Part shown: positions 1 to 5,188 of the stretch, one piece after another
How the letters are laid out: every line of letters starts with the position of its first letter
Position numbering within the stretch: the first letter of the stretch is position 1
Assembly: GCA_030042755.1 (NCBI GenBank)
Contig: JASHZC010000335.1
Span: 1 to 5,188, forward strand
DNA: 5,188 nt
Origin: Vulcanimicrobiota bacterium
GTDB lineage: Bacteria > Eremiobacterota > Eremiobacteria > Baltobacterales > Baltobacteraceae
Reading direction: 5' to 3'
The notes under the pieces: model-generated
Databases searched by the model: none
The model's input: the letters and a program-made list of their open reading frames with translations, nothing else
What the model was told of the DNA's origin: nothing
Position numbers and translations under genes: made by a program

Positions 1-1223
1 CCCGACGACGTTCCGAACCATGCGTCGTCGGTCGCGACCACGAGCACTTGCGCGCCGTTGCGCACGTCGTCGTAGGCGATGTCGCCAAATGCCGACTCCC
101 AACAGATCAGCGGACCGATACGCAAGCCGGCCGTCGTAGGAAATACTGCGGGACCGTTGCCTTCGGCAAAATTTCCGTTGAGCGAGCCGACGTAGGGAAT
201 CCACCACAAGAATTGCGAGCCGGGAAAGTGCTCGGCAAACGGTACGAGCTGGCGCTTGTCGTAGACGCCGCTGATGCCGTTGCGTGTAAAGAAAAACATC
301 GAGTTATAGAAGAGGTTGTTGCGCACGTTGATGCTGCCGGCGACGATCGTCGCATCGGCCTGCGCAGCAAGTGTCGTAAACTGCGCGATCAATGCCGCAT
401 TCTGATTCAATCCACTGCCGTTGAGCGCGATGACCGTTTCGGGCCAAACGATCAATCGAGGGTGTGCGGGAATGACAGCCCGCGTCATCTCGGTGTACAC
501 GCGCGTAGCGCGCTGGAGCGAACCTGGTTGCCACTTGAGCGATTGCGCGATATTGCCTTGGATGGCTGCGACGGGAATGCTCGGCGGCGGCGCCGTTCGC
601 GCCGGCCACGCGATCCATGCGAGTGCGGTGATAACGACGAGCGTCGTGAGATACGTGACGAACGCTCGCCACGAGCGCGTCCTGAGTGCATACGCAGCAT
701 ACGCACCGAGTGCAAAGAGCACGAACGTGATGCCGCTCGTACCGATGTAAGCGCCGAGCGCCCGCAGCGGCGTGTCGACTTGCGTCGTACCCAGCTGCGC
801 GAACGGCACGCCGAAAACGCCGATCGAGCGCAGCCATTCGGTAACGCTGAATGCCGATGCTGCTGCTAGCGGAACGAGCGCGGGAGAGCTTCGCTCGCGC
901 GCGACGACCGTGAAGACGCCGGCGAATGCGATTGCAAGCGCTTCAAGAGCTGCACTTGCGATAACGGCGACGTAGGCAAGCGATCCCACCGCCGTCCGAA
1001 TCGTTGTGCTCCACCACCAAAAGCTGATCGTAAAAAAGACGAGTCCACAGGTCCATCCCAGGAAGAACGCACCTTTCCAGGATGCGCGTTGCCACGTCCA
1101 GAACAGCGCTGCTGCGCCGAGTGGTGCGGCCCACGCAAGTCCTACGCGTGGAAATGCAAGCGCAAACAACAAGCCGGAAAACGCCGCCACTACTATTGCA
1201 CTGAGGCGTTCCGAGGATGGCAT
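1..1223 (-). CDS. lnt: Apolipoprotein N-acyltransferase (Lnt), C-terminus cut by window edge
   Basis: Inner-membrane enzyme that N-acylates the lipid-modified Cys of apolipoproteins, the last step of lipoprotein maturation. The minus frame is open from 1223 through base 1, giving 407 visible residues; the family is about 500, so roughly the last 100 are missing. Residues 8-206 hold about seven hydrophobic segments with the conserved EWLRS near 129-133. The carbon-nitrogen hydrolase domain follows, beginning QGNIAQSLKW (222-231). The catalytic triad is visible: Glu262 in IVWPE (codon 438-440), Lys323 in YDKRQLVPFAE (codon 255-257) and Cys374 in ICWES (codon 102-104), matching E. coli E267/K335/C387 in order and near-identical spacing. 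Trp231, Glu331 and Glu376 match E. coli W237, E343 and E389, while E. coli Tyr388 is Trp375 here. The late motif reads TDDAWFG where SNDAWFG is usual. The start is uncertain: ATG at 1223 has no clear ribosome binding site, and an in-frame ATG at 1268 after GCGGAAACA would add 15 residues. Either start overlaps the divergent lipoprotein gene. Confidence 0.95.
   Translation of the reverse strand, partial: MPSSERLSAIVVAAFSGLLFALAFPRVGLAWAAPLGAAALFWTWQRASWKGAFFLGWTCGLVFFTISFWWWSTTIRTAVGSLAYVAVIASAALEALAIAFAGVFTVVARERSSPALVPLAAASAFSVTEWLRSIGVFGVPFAQLGTTQVDTPLRALGAYIGTSGITFVLFALGAYAAYALRTRSWRAFVTYLTTLVVITALAWIAWPARTAPPPSIPVAAIQGNIAQSLKWQPGSLQRATRVYTEMTRAVIPAHPRLIVWPETVIALNGSGLNQNAALIAQFTTLAAQADATIVAGSINVRNNLFYNSMFFFTRNGISGVYDKRQLVPFAEHFPGSQFLWWIPYVGSLNGNFAEGNGPAVFPTTAGLRIGPLICWESAFGDIAYDDVRNGAQVLVVATDDAWFGTSS
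1213..1216 (+). promoter_or_regulatory. Ribosome binding site of the lipoprotein gene
   Basis: GAGG lies five bases before the ATG at 1222 and fixes that ATG as the start, rather than in-frame upstream codons reaching back to 1006. The site sits inside codons 3-4 of lnt on the opposite strand. The ATG it selects opens directly with a signal peptide, which supports the choice. No convincing promoter is visible upstream; TACTAT at 1191-1196 is a weak -10-like match without a matching -35. Confidence 0.55.
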
Positions 1224-1983
1224 GATTCGTAAAGTCGGTTTTGTAACGGTTTTGGTCGTGGCGCTCATTGTTTCCGCGTGCGGCCGGCAAGTTACGCCCG
1301 ACCACTTGGGTTTTGGTCCCGGCGGTTTAGAGCCGGGGTATATGAGCGTTCAGTTCAATGTCCAACAGGCATTCAACTTCCAAAGCGACTCGTACGCCAT
1401 CGTTTTCAACACCTCCGGCAACGGGGTTACGCCGCTTCCCCAGACGCTGAGCAATAACTATGCCGGTTACTCGCTGGCTATCATCGTCGGGGCTGTGAAC
1501 GGAAGCATCACCGCGCAAGCGTACTATTACTACCGGCCGGCGTCGACGACCCAGTTACCGGTGCTCTATCCGATCGGCGCGACGCCGCAACAGCTGATCT
1601 TCGTTGACAACAGCAACGGCCTCGGAAACCAGTTCACCGTAACGTTTTCGCGCAACCTCGCGAACTTCAACTTGTCGGCGACGCCGACACCAACCGGCTC
1701 ACCCCTCTCGCCTAGTCCCTCACCCACCAGTTCGGGTGTTGGGGTCGGCTCGAAGTGGAACTTCAATTTCTTTGTGGTTAGCGGCTCGGTCGTGCAAGGC
1801 GAGAGTGCGGGCGCTCTTACAATCCTCGATTCGCTTGGAACCGGCGGTCCCACCGATACGTCGTACAACTCGCCGGTGCTCAATGTGAATTCCTCGTTCG
1901 ACATCACGTTCCAAGCTCTGGTCGGAAATCATCCGAGCATTCCGGATGCGCTTGCCGGCGGCACGATCGCCAATAATCCTTAA
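1222..1983 (+). CDS. Predicted lipoprotein of unknown function with two beta-rich parts joined by a Ser/Pro/Thr linker
   Basis: A 253-residue protein with a clear lipoprotein signal: positive start (MIRKVG), hydrophobic core at residues 5-17, then lipobox VSAC with Cys20 as the predicted acylated residue. There is no Asp at +2. After Cys20 comes a Gly/Pro-rich stretch (21-40) and a part of about 110 residues (41-152) rich in alternating hydrophobic, Asn, Ser and Tyr residues, including a YYYY run at 101-104, as expected for beta strands. A low-complexity SPSPSPT-type linker (153-171) leads to a smaller C-terminal part (172-253). Mature Cys20 is the only cysteine. I do not recognise a family. 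The start is supported by GAGG at 1213-1216. The gene is divergent from lnt, with overlapping start codons, and convergent with lptD, the stops being 14 bases apart. Extracytoplasmic location is well supported; function is open. A role near LptD, such as an LptE-like partner, is only a guess from position. Confidence 0.85.
   Translation: MIRKVGFVTVLVVALIVSACGRQVTPDHLGFGPGGLEPGYMSVQFNVQQAFNFQSDSYAIVFNTSGNGVTPLPQTLSNNYAGYSLAIIVGAVNGSITAQAYYYYRPASTTQLPVLYPIGATPQQLIFVDNSNGLGNQFTVTFSRNLANFNLSATPTPTGSPLSPSPSPTSSGVGVGSKWNFNFFVVSGSVVQGESAGALTILDSLGTGGPTDTSYNSPVLNVNSSFDITFQALVGNHPSIPDALAGGTIANNP
1678..1734 (+). repeat. Low-complexity Ser/Thr/Pro linker coding stretch in the lipoprotein gene
   Basis: Encodes residues 153-171, alternating Thr-Pro and Ser-Pro dipeptides with the core SPLSPSPSPTSS. 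It divides the lipoprotein into two parts and resembles the longer linker in the neighbouring LptD. Composition and dipeptide periodicity are seen directly; a flexible, extended structure is inferred. Confidence 0.6.
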
Positions 1984-1997
1984 CGCGTCATACTGAC

Positions 1998-4499
1998 CTA
2001 GAAGTTGAATGTTGTCGGTATAAGCGGTCCGGCTTGACCGACGGCAAATGATGCGCCTTGGGACGGGAAGGCGAGTATGTTGATCTGCATCGTCACGAGT
2101 TTTTGCGACTGATTGTAGAGCACTTGCAGCTGGTAGCAATCTCCGAACGTGTGCGTGAGATAGAGGACCTTGTCCTGAAGTTGCGCGTGCGCTTGCCAAT
2201 CGATATCGGTCACAAACTGCACTGCGGTGTCGCGCCCGAAAGGCGTCGAAAGCTGTACGTTCGTGGTCTCAAATCCTTCACCCGGTCCGGGTATGAAGGA
2301 CCCGCCGAGCAGTAGGATCGATCGCGGACTTGGCTGTGCCGTAAATTGATAGCTCCACGGCTGCGCGATGCCGTCAAAATTCGTTGCGTATCCGAGCGAA
2401 AGATTGTAGATATTGCCGTTGAGCACGCGCACGAGGTCTTGCGCGGTCTTGGTATTCGACGTCGGGAACTGATCGAGAGTGTAAAACGGCACGGACGCCG
2501 GCCCATTGTAGTTCTGCTCGTTATACGTCAGCGTGTTGATGAAGTGCTGGTTGATCGGCGTCGTCAAAGAAAACTGCTGTTGAATCGATGCCTTTAAGTC
2601 TCCCGTACCGTACGCGTACTGATTGACGTTGACGGTACCTTGGAAATCGCTGCCGAAGACCTGCGCGATTTCCGGTCCCAGCACGAAGGCCATGTCGGCG
2701 CGAGACGTGTTGAAATCGTACGCAGGTTCGCTGTACTGACCGATCGTGAAATTCGCCGACATCGGAAACCAGAAGTGATCGAAGAACTTGTACGGGCGGA
2801 TCTGGAGTTGTGGCAGCTCTTCGTCGCCGTAGGGCTGTGTTGCCAGCGTCTTGTCCCACGTGAGCTGATAATCGGTGCCGGGCGTGGTGTAGTGCAGCAG
2901 GTCGTCGAACGTCGCCGTCGAGTTCGTCGAAGAGATACCGCCGAAGTCGGAATTGCTGCTCGAGAGCGAAAAGTTGAACGCGTTGCTCAGCTGCTGATTG
3001 AATTGATTGTTGTCGGTAAAGGTAAAGCTGTCGCTGCTCGATTGTGAGCCGACGGCACTGCGGCTGAAACCGTATTGTTGCGAGGCGTGCGCAGTCTGGT
3101 GCGCAATCGTTATATTGACGTTGGTGTTGGCGGGCAGATCCGTGTACGGGCCGTAGTTCGATTGATAGTTGAGCCCGAAGTTTGCCCGAAGCGTTTGCGA
3201 GATGTTTTCCGTCTCGTTGAACGTGAGATTGTCCGTCGTCTGATTCACGCGGCGGTCGTGGATCTCGTAGAAGTTGATATTTGCAGTGCGCCGCCCGTTT
3301 TTCTTGGTGTAAAAGGCGACGTACCCCAAGCCAAGACCGACTTTGGTGAAGTAATTGACGACGTAATATCCATAAAAATACTGGTCCTTACCGAACGTCG
3401 TCCGCGTCTTGATCCAGAACCCTTCGTATTCGTCGTAGCCGACGTCCGGGAAGTACTTCGGGCGGTTGTTGGGATTGTCGACCGTCCGCAGCGGTATGAC
3501 GACCTTGGGAAGGAAGAACACGGCCGCGGCACCCAGCCACAGGACCGCCTTGTAAATGACGATCTTGTCGCCAGGATACACGTCCATGTTCTTTCCGGTA
3601 ATGTGATAGCCGGAACGCGGATTCTCACACGTCGTCACGAACGGCTTTTGACCGTGTCCGATCCCGTCGGCGTCGGTGTGCAAATCCGTCGCAGCAAAGT
3701 GAACCAAACCGCGATCGACGCCTTCGGAACTCATACCACGTCCGTTGGTAAGGATCGCCGTCTGATCGATCGTGTCGAACGCGATCTTGTCCGCCTCGAG
3801 CACGGAGTCACGCGCGTGATTGATGATGAACGGATGACCGGTGATCGTGATCGTGCGTAAGCCGTCGTAGTGGGCTTGGTCGCCGACGATTTCTTCCGCG
3901 CCGTAGAGGATGTGAACGTTGCCCGACGCGTCGCCGGGTTTTCCTGGACCCGTGTTGCCGGAGACTTGATCTGCGAGGACGGCGATGTAATTGGGTGCGA
4001 GCGTCGGAACGCCGGTCGGTTGCGGCGTTGGCGACGGCGGAAGCTGACCTGCCGGCGTAATCGGCGGAGGCGTGTTGCCGCCTCGCTGTACGAAAACGGG
4101 CACATTTTGATTGAACGGATTCGGTGTGGGCGTCGGCACGGGCGGCGCGAGCGGCGAAGCTCCGGGCGAAGGTGTTGCGTAGAGCGTCGTCGTTGAATTT
4201 CCGTGCGGTGCGAAAGCCGGTGTTGGAAGCGCCGATGTGGTCGGAGACGGGCTTGGCGACGGGGACTGAACCTGAAATTGGGCGACGTACCGGCTGCCCT
4301 CGGGTTCAAACGATTGCGCCGTCTCTTGTGCGAATTGCTGGGCCTCTTTGACCGCACATGCCTGATGGTTCATCAGGTTGAGCACACGCTGGCTGTCGTC
4401 GGTCGTCGTTTGCCCGCGTGCCGGAACGTATCCGCACACGAGCGCGCATAGGCATGCAATTGCCGCCAAACCTCGGCGACTTGACGATAACAGGCGCAC
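1998..4499 (-). CDS. lptD: LPS-assembly outer-membrane protein LptD (OstA-type jellyroll plus beta-barrel), divergent
   Basis: LptD places LPS in the outer leaflet of the outer membrane. I start it at GTG 4499 (833 residues), five bases after the upstream permease stop. This gives a normal signal peptide: RR at 8-9, hydrophobic 11-26, probable cleavage near residue 27-29. The frame is open to 4748, but that part is a shadow of the permease gene. Domains: short segment 30-78; Ser/Thr/Pro-rich linker 79-169; OstA/LptA-type jellyroll about 170-290, with strand-like repeats such as SGNVHILYGAEEIVGDQAHY; the junction TTCENPRSGYHITGKN (289-304) leading to VYPGDKIVIY and a GAAAVFFLP stretch, close to the LptD pattern; then a beta-barrel of about 490 residues rich in aromatic-alternating strands with Asn/Gln/Ser turns. 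It ends TTFNF, a terminal Phe typical of BAM substrates. GDCYQLQVLY at 786-795 resembles the Cys-bearing motif near the LptD C-terminus. Mature cysteines are only Cys48, Cys291 and Cys788. An orphan OstA-domain porin is the alternative. Confidence 0.85.
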   Translation of the reverse strand: MRLLSSSRRGLAAIACLCALVCGYVPARGQTTTDDSQRVLNLMNHQACAVKEAQQFAQETAQSFEPEGSRYVAQFQVQSPSPSPSPTTSALPTPAFAPHGNSTTTLYATPSPGASPLAPPVPTPTPNPFNQNVPVFVQRGGNTPPPITPAGQLPPSPTPQPTGVPTLAPNYIAVLADQVSGNTGPGKPGDASGNVHILYGAEEIVGDQAHYDGLRTITITGHPFIINHARDSVLEADKIAFDTIDQTAILTNGRGMSSEGVDRGLVHFAATDLHTDADGIGHGQKPFVTTCENPRSGYHITGKNMDVYPGDKIVIYKAVLWLGAAAVFFLPKVVIPLRTVDNPNNRPKYFPDVGYDEYEGFWIKTRTTFGKDQYFYGYYVVNYFTKVGLGLGYVAFYTKKNGRRTANINFYEIHDRRVNQTTDNLTFNETENISQTLRANFGLNYQSNYGPYTDLPANTNVNITIAHQTAHASQQYGFSRSAVGSQSSSDSFTFTDNNQFNQQLSNAFNFSLSSSNSDFGGISSTNSTATFDDLLHYTTPGTDYQLTWDKTLATQPYGDEELPQLQIRPYKFFDHFWFPMSANFTIGQYSEPAYDFNTSRADMAFVLGPEIAQVFGSDFQGTVNVNQYAYGTGDLKASIQQQFSLTTPINQHFINTLTYNEQNYNGPASVPFYTLDQFPTSNTKTAQDLVRVLNGNIYNLSLGYATNFDGIAQPWSYQFTAQPSPRSILLLGGSFIPGPGEGFETTNVQLSTPFGRDTAVQFVTDIDWQAHAQLQDKVLYLTHTFGDCYQLQVLYNQSQKLVTMQINILAFPSQGASFAVGQAGPLIPTTFNF
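2014..2042. terminator. Imperfect hairpin at the convergent ends of the lipoprotein gene and lptD (possible bidirectional terminator)
   Basis: GTCGGT (2014-2019) pairs with ACCGAC (2037-2042), and inside it AAGC (2022-2025) pairs with GCTT (2032-2035) around a six-base loop, with a small internal bulge. The hairpin lies in the last codons of lptD and begins 31 bases after the lipoprotein stop. Neither strand has a U-run after it, so it is not a classical intrinsic terminator. Its position is what makes it worth listing; it may simply be chance pairing in coding sequence. Confidence 0.25.
3993..4265 (-). repeat. Long Ser/Thr/Pro low-complexity linker within lptD
   Basis: Encodes residues 79-169 of the LptD-like protein. 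It is rich in SPSP, TPTP and PPxP dipeptides, for example SPSPSPSPTTSALPTPAF near its start and PPSPTPQPTGVPT near its end, with a less biased middle around NPFNQNVPVFVQRGG. It separates the mature N-terminal segment carrying Cys48 from the OstA jellyroll. Canonical LptD proteins usually go from the signal peptide almost directly into the jellyroll, so this insertion is unusual. Confidence 0.7.
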
Positions 4500-4504
4500 T
4501 CGCG

Positions 4505-5188
4505 TCAGTGTTCTTCCAACCAGAGTAAGATGAGCCCGGTGGTTCCCATTATGATATTGGGAAGCCACGCCGCGAGCAGCGGATCGATTTTTCCGTTCCG
4601 TCCTAGCGCGGCTGCCGCGGATGTCATCAAGAAATAAACAAAAAATGCGAGGATTGCCATCGCGGCACCGAGCGTGCGACCACGCTTGCCGAAACGCATC
4701 GCGAGCGGAATCGCGATGATAACGCCGATGAATGAAGCAAACGGCCACGCAAGTTTGTTGGCTAGGCTGATCTCCAGGCTGCCTAAAGCTGAGCCGCCGA
4801 TGCCTTGGGCCTCGAGCGCTCTGACTTGCGTGTTGAGATCTTTACTCGACATCGCCCACGGGTCCGAGTTTGCCGTGCTCATGAATTGCGCGGCCGTTTC
4901 CGCGAGCGGCAACCCGACCAACACTTCCTTGACGTGCTGCTGACTCGTCATGAACCCGTTGCTGTCGTAGCGCGTATCGATAACGTCGTGGAGCGCAAGT
5001 TGCGTGTTCTCGACGGTCGCCGTCTTGGCTTGCAGCGTCTCGACGAAAACGCCATATCGCCCGACTTTGAAGACTTGCACGCCTTCCATCGTTTTGTTGT
5101 CGGGCAAGACTTGATTGACGTAGAAGACGTTGCCGCTATCGGGATCTTTGCGGAAGAACTGCGGCTCCACCGGGAGTGAGTTCGTATG
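4505..5188 (-). CDS. LptF/LptG-family LPS export permease, C-terminal part (5' end outside window)
   Basis: Inner-membrane permease of the Lpt ABC exporter, which with LptB extracts LPS and passes it to the periplasmic bridge. The 227 visible residues are open to the right edge with no start in view; family members are about 350-400 long. The first ~115 visible residues are periplasmic and beta-rich (for example NVFYVNQVLPDNKTMEGVQV), fitting the jellyroll between TM3 and TM4. Next comes the typical connector SSKDLNTQVRALEAQG before the first of three C-terminal helices: about 147-164 (WPFASFIGVIIAIPLAMRF), 173-195 and 204-224. The AWLPNII motif in the last helix and the LANKLAWPF entry to the first are characteristic. 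LptF and LptG cannot be told apart from this half, and many non-proteobacterial species have a single copy. The stop lies five bases before the lptD GTG, so the two genes are probably co-transcribed, consistent with a shared LPS-transport role. Confidence 0.9.
   Translation of the reverse strand, partial: HTNSLPVEPQFFRKDPDSGNVFYVNQVLPDNKTMEGVQVFKVGRYGVFVETLQAKTATVENTQLALHDVIDTRYDSNGFMTSQQHVKEVLVGLPLAETAAQFMSTANSDPWAMSSKDLNTQVRALEAQGIGGSALGSLEISLANKLAWPFASFIGVIIAIPLAMRFGKRGRTLGAAMAILAFFVYFLMTSAAAALGRNGKIDPLLAAWLPNIIMGTTGLILLWLEEH
4511..4517 (-). promoter_or_regulatory. Probable ribosome binding site of lptD
   Basis: GGAAGAA, inside the last codons of the permease gene, lies 11 bases before the GTG at 4499. 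The spacing is at the long end for a Shine-Dalgarno site. A CTG at 4508, overlapping the permease TGA, would be better spaced (two bases after the full GGAAGAA or four after GGAAG) but is a rare start codon; using it would only lengthen the signal peptide by three residues. Confidence 0.4.

Noticed and set aside
304..837. 177-codon minus-strand frame and the smaller minus-strand frames at 107-370 and 943-1305
   Set aside because: These are alternate frames of the lnt strand; the continuous frame with the WPE, K and ICWES motifs is the real gene.
48..869. 273-codon plus-strand open frame
   Set aside because: It lies antisense to lnt, whose catalytic motifs are unmistakable. Its product is extremely Arg-rich with no domain signal, as expected of a shadow frame in GC-rich coding DNA.
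1168..1196. Possible promoter for the lipoprotein gene (TACTAT at 1191-1196)
   Set aside because: Only four of six bases match the -10 consensus and nothing resembling a -35 lies at the right distance.
1006..1221. Upstream extension of the lipoprotein frame to an ATG at 1006
   Set aside because: It lies inside the lnt membrane-segment codons and would bury the signal peptide and lipobox internally; GAGG at 1213-1216 supports the ATG at 1222.
3075..3860. 261-codon plus-strand open frame, and the similar one at 2640-3047
   Set aside because: Both are antisense to lptD, and their Arg/Val/Asp-rich translations mirror its codons. They have no ribosome binding site or recognisable motif, while the minus frame carries clear OstA and barrel features.
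4500..4748. N-terminal extension of the lptD frame up to an ATG at 4748
   Set aside because: It would overlap the permease coding sequence by about 240 bases and put a basic, non-hydrophobic stretch ahead of an otherwise normal signal peptide.

Overview
The window looks like part of an envelope-biogenesis locus from a Gram-negative-type (diderm) bacterium of moderately high GC content. Four protein-coding genes fill almost all of it. Three are on the minus strand and belong to established outer-membrane pathways: the C-terminal part of an LptF/LptG-family permease, a complete LptD-like outer-membrane LPS-assembly protein, and most of apolipoprotein N-acyltransferase (Lnt). The fourth, on the plus strand, encodes a predicted lipoprotein of unrecognised family. 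Having both lptD and lnt implies an outer membrane with lipopolysaccharide-like glycolipid and triacylated lipoproteins. Two secreted proteins carry Ser/Thr/Pro-rich linkers, and the LptD is divergent. This suggests a lineage outside Proteobacteria, possibly the Eremiobacterota (WPS-2) or a relative, but that placement is only inferred from protein style.

Layout, from high to low coordinates in the direction of minus-strand transcription: the permease (5188 to 4505, 5' end outside the window); lptD (4499 to 1998, 5 bases after the permease stop, so probably one operon with coupled translation); then the lipoprotein gene on the plus strand (1222 to 1983), which converges on lptD with only 14 bases between the stops; then lnt on the minus strand (1223 to beyond base 1). 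The start codons of lnt and the lipoprotein gene overlap in a shared CATG at 1221-1224. There is no intergenic stretch longer than about 15 bases, no RNA gene, no mobile element and no CRISPR array that I can see.

Functionally, LptF/LptG permeases extract LPS from the inner membrane, LptD inserts it into the outer leaflet of the outer membrane, and Lnt adds the third acyl chain to lipoproteins before Lol sorting. The lipoprotein gene wedged between lptD and lnt is the least explained element. Its antisense position leaves lnt with no free promoter region, so lnt is either transcribed from inside the lipoprotein gene or by readthrough from lptD across its antisense strand.
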